This document shows positions 10,515-19,506 of a stretch of 64,000 nucleotides of DNA, one piece after another (position 1 is the stretch's first letter; each line of letters starts with the position of its first letter). Origin of the DNA: Gluconacetobacter azotocaptans. GTDB taxonomy: Bacteria; Pseudomonadota; Alphaproteobacteria; Acetobacterales; Acetobacteraceae. Below the pieces are notes generated by a model, which made no database searches, was not told the DNA's origin, and saw nothing but the letters and a program-made list of their open reading frames with translations. Location: the NCBI RefSeq assembly GCF_014174355.1, contig NZ_JABEQF010000001.1:372001-436000 (forward strand), in the 5' to 3' direction. The position numbers were made by a program, and so were the translations under genes.

Positions 10515-11663
10515 TCAGAGGTCGGCTGGGGCGTGGTCCGCGACGTAGGCGCGGTGATAGCGCCGGCCCAGCGAGGTCAGGATTTCGTAGCCGATGGTGC
10601 CGGCCGCCTGGGCCACGTCGTCGACGCCGCGCCGGGTATCCAGCAGATCGACCGTGGCCCCGGGGCGGATCAGCCGTTCGGGTGCGTCGGTGACGTCGAC
10701 GGTCATCGAATCCATCGAAATGCGGCCCAGGACCGGCAGGCGCACGCCGTCCAGCCACGCGCACCCGTCCTCGGCGCCGCAGCGCATGAACCCGTCGGCA
10801 TAGCCGACGGCGATGGTCGCGATCCGCCGTGGTGACGCCGGACGGTAGGTCAGGCCGTACCCCACCCCATCGTCCGGTCCCACCACGCGGGTTTGCAGGA
10901 TCCGGGCCTGAAGCCGCACCACCGGATGCAGCGGATTGGGCCGCGTCGCATCGGGCGCCACGCCGTACAAGGCGGCGCCGGGACGGACCAGGTCGAAATG
11001 GAAGTCCGGCCCCAGGAAGATACCCGACGAGGCCGCCAGGCTGGCCGGCGCGCGGGGCAGAGCCCCCCGCAGATGCAGCAGCCGCGCGCGCTGACGCGCG
11101 CTGGCCGGATCGTCGGGGTTATCGGCGCAGGCCAGGTGGCTCATGACCAGGCGCACGTCTATGCCGCGCAGGGCGTCGGGGTCGTCGGCGATGGCGCCGA
11201 CGTCGCGTTCGGACAGGCCGAAGCGCGACATGCCGGTATCCAGTTGCAGGACCGCCGGCAGCGGGCGCGCCAACGTGGCCGCCTGCGCGCGCCAGCGGCG
11301 CAACTGGTCCAGGTCGTTGATGACCGGGACCAGATCATGCCGGACGCATTCGTCCTCGGTCTGGGGCAGGGCGCCATGCAGGACGATGATCCGCGCGCCG
11401 GGCGAGACATGGCGGCGCAGGGCGATGCCCTCGTCGATATGGGCGACGAAGAAGGTCCGCGCCCCTTCGGCCTCCAGCGCCGGGGCCACCTGGGCCGCGC
11501 CCAGCCCGTAGGCGTCGGCCTTGACCACCGCGGCGCATTCCGCGCCCCCGGCCCGCGCGCGCAGCAGCCGGTAGTTGGCGCGGATGGCCGCAAGGTCGAT
11601 GGTCAGGACGGCGCCGGCCCGCGCGCGGGGCCAGCCTGTATCGATAGCGCAAGGAACGGGCAT
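10515..11663 (-). CDS. alr: alanine racemase (catabolic type)
   Basis: This 382-residue PLP enzyme interconverts L- and D-alanine. The PLP lysine is Lys48 in [10 protein letters not shown], and the second-domain [10 protein letters not shown] carries the catalytic tyrosine. I chose the ATG at 11663 because GGAG lies eight bases upstream; an in-frame ATG at 11726 would extend into the operator region. Because dadA follows on the same strand, this is probably the DadX-like catabolic racemase that feeds D-alanine to DadA, although the sequence alone cannot exclude a cell-wall role. The divergent lrp-type gene is the likely regulator. Confidence 0.93.
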   Translation of the reverse strand: MPVPCAIDTGWPRARAGAVLTIDLAAIRANYRLLRARAGGAECAAVVKADAYGLGAAQVAPALEAEGARTFFVAHIDEGIALRRHVSPGARIIVLHGALPQTEDECVRHDLVPVINDLDQLRRWRAQAATLARPLPAVLQLDTGMSRFGLSERDVGAIADDPDALRGIDVRLVMSHLACADNPDDPASARQRARLLHLRGALPRAPASLAASSGIFLGPDFHFDLVRPGAALYGVAPDATRPNPLHPVVRLQARILQTRVVGPDDGVGYGLTYRPASPRRIATIAVGYADGFMRCGAEDGCAWLDGVRLPVLGRISMDSMTVDVTDAPERLIRPGATVDLLDTRRGVDDVAQAAGTIGYEILTSLGRRYHRAYVADHAPADL

Positions 11664-11730
11664 GCGGCGCTCCGGTTCGGGGGACTGTCCCGATCCTACC
11701 GGACACCGGGCGGCATTTCCTGCCATTCAA

Positions 11731-11776
11731 TCGCATGATATGCCGCGCAGGGACGAAATATCGCGTCATCATGCGA
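11731..11776. promoter_or_regulatory. operator-like inverted repeat between alr-dadA and lrp
   Basis: TCGCATGAT at 11731-11739 and ATCATGCGA at 11768-11776 are a perfect nine-base inverted repeat separated by 28 bases. It sits in the 135-base divergent gap, 68 bases upstream of alr and 22 bases upstream of the regulator start. Such spaced half-sites fit an Lrp/AsnC octamer wrapping DNA. Confidence 0.55.
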
Positions 11777-11798
11777 CGGGATGGTGGAATGTGGCCTC

Positions 11799-12242
11799 AT
11801 GAATACTGACAAGGTGACCGAGGCGATTCTGCGGCATCTGGGCCAGGATGGACGGATGACCAATGCCGACCTGGCGCAAAAGGTCGGCCTGTCGCCGTCG
11901 GCCTGTCTGCGCCGGGTGCGGCAGTTGGAACAGGACGGCGTGATTCGCGGCTATCGCGCGGTCATCGACGAACGGTCGCAGCATGGAGGCACCACCGTGA
12001 TCGTGCAGATCACGCTGGAACGCCAGACCGAGGAATGCCTGCGCCGGTTCGAGGCCCGGGTGCGGGAATGCCCCGACGTGCGCGAATGCTATCTGATGAC
12101 GGGAGACGCGGATTACCTGCTGCGCGTGGTGGCGCGGGATGCTGCGGATTACGAACGCATCCATAAGGAGGAACTGTCGCGCATGCCCGGTGTCGCGCAG
12201 ATCCAGAGCAATTTTTCGATCCGCTCGGTCGTGGGGAAGTAG
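11799..12242 (+). CDS. Lrp/AsnC-family regulator (DadR-like)
   Basis: This 147-residue protein has an N-terminal helix-turn-helix (about residues 18-45: MTNADLAQKVGLSPSACLRRVRQLEQDG) and a C-terminal RAM ligand-binding domain (VIVQITLER through YLMTGDADYLLRVVA). Both are hallmarks of Lrp-type regulators that respond to amino acids. It is divergent from alr-dadA, the arrangement of dadR controlling D-alanine catabolism. I prefer the ATG at 11799; an ATG at 11781 would add six residues. A good Shine-Dalgarno is not visible for either. Confidence 0.9.
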   Translation: MNTDKVTEAILRHLGQDGRMTNADLAQKVGLSPSACLRRVRQLEQDGVIRGYRAVIDERSQHGGTTVIVQITLERQTEECLRRFEARVRECPDVRECYLMTGDADYLLRVVARDAADYERIHKEELSRMPGVAQIQSNFSIRSVVGK

Positions 12243-12421
12243 CACCGTCCGGCCGCGCGATCTGTACAGGTCCGCCGACCGGTACAGCTTCGTGCGGAAC
12301 GCCGGGAACTGTATATATGCGGATGCGAAACGACGCCCGATACTGACCGGGCGCGTATCGATTTCCGGCATCCGGCCCGGGACGGCGCGCGTCACCTGGC
12401 ATCAGGATACGGGATCGCACC

Positions 12422-13771
12422 ATGACGCAGCTTTCCGAGGATTTCGACTGCCCGGCCGCCGTGACGGACGGGGCATACTGGCTTCCGTTTTCCGCCAACC
12501 GCCGGATGAAGGCCAACCCCGCGCCGCGCATCATCGCGCGGGCGAAAGGCCCCTATTATTATACCGAGGCGGGCGAGGAACTGTTCGACACGCTGTCGGG
12601 CCTGTGGTGCACCCCCCTGGGCCACGGCCATCCCCGCATCGTCGAGGCGCTGAAGACCCAGGCCGAGACGCTGGATTACTGCACGGCCTTCCAGGTGACC
12701 AACCCCGTTACCGTCCGCCTGGCCGGGCGGATCGCCGAGCGGGCGCCCCAAGGCCTGAATCACGTCTTCTTCGCCAATTCCGGATCCGAATCCGTCGATA
12801 CGGCGCTGAAGATCGCGCTGGGCTATCACCGCCTGCGGGGCGAGGGAAACCGCTTCCGCATGATCGGGCGGGAAAAGGGCTATCACGGCGTGGGATTCGG
12901 CGGCATGTCGGTCGGCGGCATCGTGCCGAACCGCAAGATGTTCGCCAGTGGCATGATCCCGGGCGTGGACCACATGCGCCACACCCACGACCCCGCCCAC
13001 ATGGCGTTTTCACGCGGGCAGCCGACCTGGGGCGCCGATCGGGCGGACGATCTGGAACGCCTGGTCGCGCTGCATGACGCATCGACCATCGCGGCGGTCA
13101 TCGTCGAGCCGATGCAGGGCTCGTCCGGCGTCATCGTGCCGCCGGTCGGCTATCTGCAGCGCCTGCGCGAGATCTGCACCCGCCACGGTATCCTGCTGAT
13201 CTTCGACGAGGTCATCACCGGTTTCGGCCGCATGGGCGCGAATTTCGCGGCCGAGCGTTTCGGCGTGACCCCCGACATGATCGTCTTCGCCAAGGCGATC
13301 ACCAACGGCGTGGTGCCGATGGGCGGCGTGATCGTCAGCGACGAGATCTACAACACCTTCATGGCCGGTCCGCCCAACGCCATCGAATTCTGCCACGGCT
13401 ACACCTATTCCGGCCATCCGCTGGCTGCGGCGGTGGCCCATGCCGTGCTGGACGTGATGGAGGAGGATGCGGTGCTGGAGCGTGTGCGCACGCTGGAACC
13501 GGTGCTGGAGGAAGCCGTGCACGCGCTGCGCGGGCTCAACCTAGTCTCGGACATCCGCAATATCGGCCTGGCCGCGGCGATCGACGTCGTGCCGGTCGAT
13601 GGCGCGCCCGGCGCGCGGGGGCTGTCGATTTTCGAGAAGGGGCTGGAATCGGGCCTGCTGCTGCGCTGCACGGGCGATACCATCGCCTTCGGCCCTCCGT
13701 TCATTTCCACGCCCGAGCAGATCCACGCCATGGTCGACGGCGTGCGGCGGCTGATCCAGGCCGCCGACTGA
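12422..13771 (+). CDS. class III omega-aminotransferase (beta-alanine:pyruvate type)
   Basis: This 449-residue PLP enzyme belongs to the class III aminotransferases, which move an omega-amino group to pyruvate. The glycine-rich ANSGSESVDTALKIA segment, the IFDEVITGFGRMG stretch with the PLP-contacting Asp, and the catalytic lysine near residue 291 (MIVFAKAITNG) are all intact. Family resemblance is closest to beta-alanine:pyruvate transaminases. Together with the alanine racemase and D-amino acid dehydrogenase next door this makes an alanine-centred island, since its product would be L-alanine. The exact amino donor cannot be told from sequence. The 179-base gap from lrp probably contains its promoter. 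Confidence 0.88.
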   Translation: MTQLSEDFDCPAAVTDGAYWLPFSANRRMKANPAPRIIARAKGPYYYTEAGEELFDTLSGLWCTPLGHGHPRIVEALKTQAETLDYCTAFQVTNPVTVRLAGRIAERAPQGLNHVFFANSGSESVDTALKIALGYHRLRGEGNRFRMIGREKGYHGVGFGGMSVGGIVPNRKMFASGMIPGVDHMRHTHDPAHMAFSRGQPTWGADRADDLERLVALHDASTIAAVIVEPMQGSSGVIVPPVGYLQRLREICTRHGILLIFDEVITGFGRMGANFAAERFGVTPDMIVFAKAITNGVVPMGGVIVSDEIYNTFMAGPPNAIEFCHGYTYSGHPLAAAVAHAVLDVMEEDAVLERVRTLEPVLEEAVHALRGLNLVSDIRNIGLAAAIDVVPVDGAPGARGLSIFEKGLESGLLLRCTGDTIAFGPPFISTPEQIHAMVDGVRRLIQAAD

Positions 13772-13811
13772 CCCCGCCCGTTTCATCTCTGGTCAAAAGA
13801 AGGAAAAACCT

Positions 13812-14228
13812 ATGCCCCTGCTGCATTTTCACCTGATCGAAGGCCGCTCCGACGCCGAGATCAAGACCTTGCTGGACGCCGCGCACGAGGCGATGCTGGA
13901 AGCCTTCCAGGTGCCGGCCGGCGATCGCTACCAGATCGTATCCGAGCACAAGCCCTCGCGCATGATCGTCGAGGACACGGGGCTGGACATCCCGCGCACC
14001 CGCGACGTGGTGCTGGTGCAGATGTTCAGCCGGCCGCGCGGGGACGAGAAGAACGCCCTGTTCTATCGCCTGCTGGTCGAACGGCTGCAGCAGGCGTGCG
14101 GCATCGCGCCGTCCGACGTCATGATCTCGGTCGTCGAGAACCAGGACGCCCACTGGTCCTTCGGCCATGGCCGGGCGCAGTTCCTGACCGGGGAGCTGCC
14201 CGGCCCGGCGAAGCCGGCGGCCCACTGA
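13812..14228 (+). CDS. tautomerase family protein
   Basis: This 138-residue protein starts MPLLHFHLIEGRSDAEI, giving the N-terminal proline (Pro2 after Met removal) that serves as catalytic base in the tautomerase superfamily. It matches the longer two-module tautomerase_2 type with VSEHKPSRMIVEDTGLDIPR. It lies 40 bases after the aminotransferase with an AAGGA ribosome-binding site and is probably in the same transcript. The substrate is unknown; an unsaturated keto or semialdehyde product of amine catabolism is one possibility. Confidence 0.8.
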   Translation: MPLLHFHLIEGRSDAEIKTLLDAAHEAMLEAFQVPAGDRYQIVSEHKPSRMIVEDTGLDIPRTRDVVLVQMFSRPRGDEKNALFYRLLVERLQQACGIAPSDVMISVVENQDAHWSFGHGRAQFLTGELPGPAKPAAH

Positions 14229-14261
14229 CACGAACTTTCCGAAAGACTGACGGATGAGATG

Positions 14262-14545
14262 TCCCTGCCAAGGGCGTTGCCCTTGACCCACCAGAGGGCA
14301 GTCGCCCTTTGGAAACCCATTCGTTATCAAATGATTGGGGTGCAGGGCCTCAGGCCCTGTCGGGTCCAGGGCAGAGCCCTGGTTATACGTCAATCTCAAG
14401 GCGAGTTGGTATTATATGGGAACAGGAAGGTCGGGCTTCGCCCGAACCCGGCAAGGGCCTCGGCCCTTGCTCCCATTCGTTTCATGAAGTCCTGGGTTTC
14501 CAAAGGGCTATGCCCTTTGGTGGGTCAAGGGCAAAGCCCTTGCCT
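14262..14545. repeat. cluster of GC-rich palindromic intergenic repeats
   Basis: About eight perfect or near-perfect hairpins are packed in 284 bases. Examples are CAAGGGC/GCCCTTG at 14269-14285, CAGGGCC/GGCCCTG around 14343-14359, CCAGGGC/GCCCTGG around 14366-14382, TCGGGC/GCCCGA at 14431-14445, GCAAGGGCC/GGCCCTTGC at 14451-14470 and CAAGGGC/GCCCTTG near 14526-14542. The module GCCCTTTGGAAACCC occurs in one orientation near 14303-14318 and inverted near 14493-14508, so the cluster is itself an inverted pair. A related copy lies at 58380-58510. Confidence 0.85.
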
Positions 14546-14549
14546 TGGG

Positions 14550-15449
14550 TCAGCGCGGCATTTCGGTCTCGATCCAGTCGGTGACCGAATGCCGTGTCGG
14601 CGCCCAGCCCAGTTCGCGCCGGGCCTTGCCGGCGCGGACGCGGCTGTTCGACCCCAGGGCGAAGACCGCCAGTTCCCGGCCCCAGCGGGCCACGGCCTCC
14701 ACCGCCGGCCACGACTGCGCCGGCCCCAGGCCCAGCGCGCGGGCGATGGCGCCCACCAGTGCGCCAAACGATTCCTCGCCGTTCTCGACATAATAGAAGC
14801 TGCCGGCCGGGGCCTTTTCCAGCGCCAGCAGGTACAGATCCGCCATGTCGGCGATATGGACGTTCGACCAGATGTTCAGCCCGCGCCCGATATAGCGGGC
14901 GATGCCGCTTTCCTTCGCCTGCGCCACCAGGGGCGGGATCTGCACGCTTTGCGCGGGCGCGCCCAGCGTGTTGCCGTAGATCAGGCTGTTGCACAGCACG
15001 ATCGTGCGCACGCCGGGGGCGGCCTCGACGATCAGCCGGTTCAGGGCGACGCGATGTTCCTTGTCGGGTTCGGGCGTGACGGGCGTGTCCTCGGTGAAGA
15101 TCGCGTCCGACGGCTCGCCCATCGCCTCGTCGCCGACCAGGCTGGTGCCGCTGGTGTGGATGAAGGGCTTGCCGCTGCCCGCCAGCCCGGCCAGCAGGGC
15201 CAGGACCGCGCCCTGATGGTCGCTGTCGGCGGCGTTGATGACGGCATCGGCGGCGCGGGCTTCCGCCGTCAGCAGGGCCGCATCGTCCAGCGTGCCCATG
15301 ACGGGGGTGATGCCGTGGGCCGCCACGCCCGCCGCCTTGTCCGGCGAACGGACCAGGCCACGGACCTCATGCCCCTTGCCAGCCAGCAGGGCGGCGACCG
15401 AACCGCCGATATAGCCGCTGGCGCCGGTGACGAAGATCTTCATGGTCAT
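14550..15449 (-). CDS. NAD(P)-dependent epimerase/dehydratase-like SDR
   Basis: This 299-residue extended or atypical short-chain dehydrogenase has the Rossmann motif MKIFVTGASGYIGGSVA at the N-terminus. It matches the NmrA/epimerase-like group acting on small carbonyls or serving as a redox sensor. The ATG at 15449 has AGGAAAG just upstream and overlaps the stop of the preceding Old Yellow Enzyme gene by four bases, so the two are co-translated. The substrate is not evident. The operon ends directly against the hairpin repeat cluster, which may act as its 3' end. Confidence 0.8.
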   Translation of the reverse strand: MTMKIFVTGASGYIGGSVAALLAGKGHEVRGLVRSPDKAAGVAAHGITPVMGTLDDAALLTAEARAADAVINAADSDHQGAVLALLAGLAGSGKPFIHTSGTSLVGDEAMGEPSDAIFTEDTPVTPEPDKEHRVALNRLIVEAAPGVRTIVLCNSLIYGNTLGAPAQSVQIPPLVAQAKESGIARYIGRGLNIWSNVHIADMADLYLLALEKAPAGSFYYVENGEESFGALVGAIARALGLGPAQSWPAVEAVARWGRELAVFALGSNSRVRAGKARRELGWAPTRHSVTDWIETEMPR

Positions 15450-16552
15450 GCACTTTCCTGCTGATAGGTGGGATAGTCGGTGTAGCCACGCGCGCCGCCG
15501 CCGTAATGCAGGCCGCGGTCGGCGGGGCGCAGCGGCCAGCCCTGTTCCAGCCGCGCCACCAGATCGGGATTGGCGATGAACGGCTCGCCGAAGGCGGCGA
15601 TGTCGATCAGCCTCTCGGCGATCAATGTTTCGGCGCGGTTGCGGGTCATGCCGCCCGCCAGGATCAGGACGCCCGTGTACTGCGCCCGGAACCGGCCGAG
15701 GAAATCGGGCGGGATGGCCACGCTGCCGCGCGATTTCTGGTCCATCAGATGGACATAGGCGAGGCCGCGTCTGCTGAATTCGTCCGCCAGGAACAGATAG
15801 GTTTCCTCGATCCCGGGATAGGGCTGCATGTCGAACAGCCCGCCATAGGGCGAAAGGCGGATGGCGGTCCGTTCCGCGCCGATGCGGGCGATGACGGCGT
15901 CGATCGCGTCCAGTACGAAGCGGGTGCGCCCTTCCAGCGTGTCGCCGCGATAGGCGTCGGTACGGTCATTGACGGTCGGGTTCAGGAACTGCTCGATCAG
16001 GTAGCCGTTCGCGCCGTGCAGTTCGACGCCGTCGAACCCCGCCGCGACGGCATTGGCGGCCGCCTGTGCGAAGTCGGCGATCACGCCCCGCACCTCGTCG
16101 GTCGAAAGCGCACGGGGCCGGGATACATCGACCGCACCCGGCACGCCGTCCTCCGTCATCCCCCAGGCCTGGCTGTCGCGGGCGATCCGCGCCGTCGAAC
16201 TGACCGGTGCCACGCCGCCGGGCTGGTTGCTGACGTGGCTGACCCGCCCGACATGCCACAACTGCGTGAAGATCACGCCGCCCGCGTCATGGACGGCGTC
16301 GGTGACCTTGCGCCAGCCGGCGACCTGATCCGCGCGGTACAGGCCGGGAATGCACAGGAAGCCTTCTGCGGTGGCCGAGATCGGCGTGCCTTCGGTAATC
16401 AGCAGGCCCGCCGTGGCGCGCTGCGCGTAATAGAGGGCGGTCAAATCGTCCGGCACGCCGTCGGGCGTCCGCGCACGGGTCATCGGCGCCATCGCGATGC
16501 GGTTGCGCAGCGTATGGCCGACCATACGGAACGGCTGGAAGAGACGATCCAT
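15446..16552 (-). CDS. NADH:flavin oxidoreductase, Old Yellow Enzyme family
   Basis: This 368-residue FMN enzyme reduces activated C=C bonds (enones, nitro compounds, maleimides). The sequence shows LFQPFRMVGHTLRNRIAMAPMTRAR at the start (fewer than 40 residues in), QLWHVGRVSH, and FDGVELHGANGYLIEQFLNP, the classic OYE signature with the His/Asn substrate pair. The ATG at 16552 follows AAGGAAG. It is the first gene of a two-gene unit with the SDR, and a LysR regulator is divergent from it, the usual pattern for electrophile-responsive OYE genes. Confidence 0.93.
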   Translation of the reverse strand: MDRLFQPFRMVGHTLRNRIAMAPMTRARTPDGVPDDLTALYYAQRATAGLLITEGTPISATAEGFLCIPGLYRADQVAGWRKVTDAVHDAGGVIFTQLWHVGRVSHVSNQPGGVAPVSSTARIARDSQAWGMTEDGVPGAVDVSRPRALSTDEVRGVIADFAQAAANAVAAGFDGVELHGANGYLIEQFLNPTVNDRTDAYRGDTLEGRTRFVLDAIDAVIARIGAERTAIRLSPYGGLFDMQPYPGIEETYLFLADEFSRRGLAYVHLMDQKSRGSVAIPPDFLGRFRAQYTGVLILAGGMTRNRAETLIAERLIDIAAFGEPFIANPDLVARLEQGWPLRPADRGLHYGGGARGYTDYPTYQQESA

Positions 16553-16700
16553 CAAAACGGCTTCCTTGCAGGACGATCGCAGGATTTCTGCCTGCCATCC
16601 GGGTGGCGTGGTCCGCGAAATCTGGTCCGGATGGCGGCGCTTGATAATTCGACGAAAGGGCACATCATTTATGAGGATGTTTCACAGATCGGATGGGTAG

Positions 16701-17615
16701 ATGGATAACCGGGCCGGCGAGATGATGGTCTTCACCCGGGTGGTCGAGGCCGGCAGTTTTTCCGAGGCGGCGCGGCAGATGCGCATGACGCCTTCCACCG
16801 TCAGCAAGCTGGTCGCCCGCATCGAGGACCGGCTGGGCGTCCGGCTGGTGGAACGATCGACCCGGCGGCTGTCCCTGACCGATGAGGGGCGGCTATATTA
16901 CGAGCGCAGCGTGGCCCTGCTGTCGGAGCTGGACGCGATCGAGGGCGAACTGGCCCATGGGGCGCGCAATGCCGGCGGCACGGTGCGGATCAATGCCTCG
17001 GTGGGGTTCGGCGTGCGGGGGATCGAACCGCTGCTGCCGGAGTTCTGGCGGACCTATCCCAACATCGTGGTCGATCTGTCGCTGTCGGACGAGATCGTGG
17101 ATTTGTACCTGGATCGGACCGACATTGCATTCCGGGTCGGGCCGCTGGCGGATTCGGGACTTGTGGCCCGCAAGCTGGGCACCGCGCGGCGCATGATCGT
17201 GGCCTCGCCGGATTATCTGGCCTGTCGCGGGACACCGCGCGCCATCGAGGATCTGCCGGCCCACAACTGCCTGGGCTTCAATTTCCGCCGTGCCGCGCCG
17301 GTGTGGCCGCTGCGCGACGGAGGCCGCGTCGTCGACCGGGTTGTCGGCGGCACCCTGCTGGCGAACAATGGCGAAACCGTCCATCGCATGGTGCTGGCGG
17401 GTGTCGGGCTGGGCCGCCTTGCTGATTTCCATGTCCGTCCCGACATCCGGGCCGGTCGTGTGGTGGAGGTGCTGGCCGAGGCCGGGCAGGGCGAAATGGA
17501 GGACGTCCATGCCCTGTATCTGGGCGGACCGCGCGTGCCGCAGCGCATTCGCCTGTTCCTCGATTTCATGGTGCCGCGGTTGCAGGCCTTCCTGCGCGAT
17601 GCCGCCACGGCGTGA
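16701..17615 (+). CDS. LysR-family transcriptional regulator
   Basis: This 304-residue protein has the LysR winged helix at residues 7-65 (MMVFTRVVEAGSFSEAARQM through RLGVRLVERSTRRLSLTDEG) and a periplasmic-binding-like effector domain after about residue 90. It is transcribed divergently from the Old Yellow Enzyme-SDR pair, with 148 bases between starts, so it probably controls that operon. The closest general type is the group of LysR proteins governing quinone or electrophile responses. The effector is not known. Confidence 0.9.
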   Translation: MDNRAGEMMVFTRVVEAGSFSEAARQMRMTPSTVSKLVARIEDRLGVRLVERSTRRLSLTDEGRLYYERSVALLSELDAIEGELAHGARNAGGTVRINASVGFGVRGIEPLLPEFWRTYPNIVVDLSLSDEIVDLYLDRTDIAFRVGPLADSGLVARKLGTARRMIVASPDYLACRGTPRAIEDLPAHNCLGFNFRRAAPVWPLRDGGRVVDRVVGGTLLANNGETVHRMVLAGVGLGRLADFHVRPDIRAGRVVEVLAEAGQGEMEDVHALYLGGPRVPQRIRLFLDFMVPRLQAFLRDAATA

Positions 17616-17710
17616 GGGCGGGCAGGGTCGCGCAATCGGCAATGGATGACGCGGCCGCTTGTCATTAGGGTTGACGGCCGGTGGAGAGTTCTTGGGAACG
17701 GAACGGGATC

Positions 17711-18667
17711 ATGCCCGATATAGTGCTGCCTGCCATTCCTGACAGCCTCAAGGCCGGGCCGATCGTGCTGGGTCATGGGGATACGATCCGGACGGCCGCG
17801 TGCACCATCATCGCCGCGATCCATGCGCATCTGGCCGCCAACCTGGACGCCGCCATCGACGGGCGCAATCCGGAAGGGGTGCATCAGGTGCGGGTGGCGC
17901 TGCGCCGCTTTCGCGCCCTGGCCGGATTGTTGCGGCGCGACAGTCTCAACGTGGTGCTGGACGGGGCGTCGGGTCATGCCCGCACGCTGGCCCATGCGTT
18001 GAACGACGCGCGCAACTGGGATGTGTTCACGATCACGACGCTGCCGGGCCTGGGCGCGCTGGCGCATGTCGAGGTCGATGCGCCGGGCGTACTGGGTCCG
18101 CTGTCCGTTCCGCTGCGGCAGGGGGCGGGCGACGCGGCGCGGACGGCGCTGACTGGCGCCGAGGCGCGCCGGTTCCTGTATCTTCTGGAACAGATGATCG
18201 ACGGAGCGGTCTGGATCGCGCCGCTGCCGGCGGCGGTCCAGCAGACGCTGGACGAGCCGGCCGTCGATTTCGCCGCACGTCATCTGACGCGCCTGCACCG
18301 CAAGGCGCACCGCCAGGGGCGGGACCTGGCCCTGCTGGCGCCGGAGGAACGGCACCAGTTGCGCCTGACCTTGAAGAAATTGCGCTATACCTCCGAATTC
18401 TTCCAGTCCCTGCATGCTCCGGGCACGGGGGCGGCCCCCTACATACGTCGCCTGTCGCGCCTGCAGGACGTGCTGGGCATGGACAGCGACGTGCTGACGA
18501 CGCGGGCCCTGCTGGCGCGAATCGGCGAGGCCGCGCCGGGGCCCGACATCCAGCACACGCTGGGCGCCGTGGCAGGCTTCCTGTGCTGCCGTCAGGCAGC
18601 CACACAGGACAGGACCTATGCCAGGTGGCGCAAATTCCGGCGGCAACCCGTCTTCTGGCGTGTCTGA
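17711..18667 (+). CDS. CHAD domain protein
   Basis: This 318-residue helical protein contains the CHAD signature: conserved histidines in GVHQVRVALRRFRALAGLLRR (about residues 56-76) and KLRYTSEFFQSLH further on. CHAD domains bind polyphosphate or organic phosphates, sometimes fused to CYTH phosphatases; no CYTH domain is present here. The start is uncertain: ATG at 17711 is preferred, though a GTG at 17681 is in frame. A possible role is polyphosphate-granule association. No phosphate genes lie nearby. Confidence 0.8.
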   Translation: MPDIVLPAIPDSLKAGPIVLGHGDTIRTAACTIIAAIHAHLAANLDAAIDGRNPEGVHQVRVALRRFRALAGLLRRDSLNVVLDGASGHARTLAHALNDARNWDVFTITTLPGLGALAHVEVDAPGVLGPLSVPLRQGAGDAARTALTGAEARRFLYLLEQMIDGAVWIAPLPAAVQQTLDEPAVDFAARHLTRLHRKAHRQGRDLALLAPEERHQLRLTLKKLRYTSEFFQSLHAPGTGAAPYIRRLSRLQDVLGMDSDVLTTRALLARIGEAAPGPDIQHTLGAVAGFLCCRQAATQDRTYARWRKFRRQPVFWRV

Positions 18668-18789
18668 CCGCGGCTGTCATCAAACCATCACGAACTGTTC
18701 TTGCGCCTGTCGTTGCCCGTGGGCATGGCCTGTGCTCTTGCACGCACGTCTTCCGTTGGCATATCGCCGTGAACGAAGGGACCTGCGTC

Positions 18790-19005
18790 ATGTTCAAATC
18801 CGAGATCGTCGAAATCGACGGCGTCTTCGTGGGGGTCGTCATCCAGACCCGGCACGATGGCGCACGGGTGTTTCGCGCCATTCACGAATGGCTGCGCCCC
18901 CTGAACGGTCAGATCATGTCGTCGTTGCAGGAGGCACGGAACAGCGCCACCGGGCAATTCCGCCGCCGCCGGGTGGCATCGTGCCTGGCTCCAGTCGCGA
19001 GTTGA
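18790..19005 (+). CDS. small conserved-looking protein of unknown function (71 aa)
   Basis: A 71-residue ORF starts with ATG at 18790, and GAAGGGA sits about nine bases upstream. It begins MFKSEIVEIDGVFVGVVIQT with a predicted beta-hairpin and ends in an Arg-rich stretch QFRRRRVASCLAPVAS. I do not recognise a family. The start of the strand-rich N-terminus and the ribosome-binding site support a real gene. Its stop directly abuts the stop of the minus-strand gene at 19006. Confidence 0.5.
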   Translation: MFKSEIVEIDGVFVGVVIQTRHDGARVFRAIHEWLRPLNGQIMSSLQEARNSATGQFRRRRVASCLAPVAS

Positions 19006-19506
19006 TCAGCCGCCGGCTGGCGCCTCCCGTCCGGGGGACGCCAGCCGATAGCGGAAATCGCAGTGGGATGCGCCTTCCATGATCGTCTGGGTGCGGGTGA
19101 AGACGATGTCGGGGTTATAGCCGGCACAGAATTGTCCGTCGCGATTGCAGGACAGCAGCGGCCCCAGTTCGCCCAGCCCCATCGCGCGATACATCTCGGC
19201 ATAGCGGCAGCGGGTCACGTCGAATTCCAGGATGTCGGCCCGCGCGACATGCACCGTCAGTTCCAGCGCGTCCTCGGCCGTCCACAGGCGCAGGGCTTCG
19301 GCGAAGTCGGCGAGGTCCGGCATATGGCCCAGCGCTGCGCGGAAGGACGCCCCCTGGTCCACCGCCGAGCGCGTCACCGCATCGCGGATGGTGTCGCGCG
19401 CGACCTCCGCCCCGTGGGAGGCCGCCAGCACGTCATGGACGCAGCGCAGGATGTCGGCCTCGATCCGCCGGCGTTCCAGGATGGGCATGGGCTGCTGTGT
19501 CGACAT
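19006..19506 (-). CDS. L-2-amino-thiazoline-4-carboxylate hydrolase-like protein
   Basis: This 166-residue protein has the C-terminal block LSCNRDGQFCAGYNPDIVF followed by EGASHCDFRYRL, which resembles the ATC hydrolase family, where conserved Cys and His residues participate in ring opening of 2-aminothiazoline-4-carboxylate on the way to cysteine. The N-terminal part is helical. I placed the start at the ATG at 19506 (MSTQQPMPILERRR), with GGA about ten bases upstream. A divergent EamA exporter follows after a 199-base gap; a shared role in thiol or amino-acid handling is only a guess. Many members of this family are of unknown substrate. Confidence 0.65.
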   Translation of the reverse strand: MSTQQPMPILERRRIEADILRCVHDVLAASHGAEVARDTIRDAVTRSAVDQGASFRAALGHMPDLADFAEALRLWTAEDALELTVHVARADILEFDVTRCRYAEMYRAMGLGELGPLLSCNRDGQFCAGYNPDIVFTRTQTIMEGASHCDFRYRLASPGREAPAGG

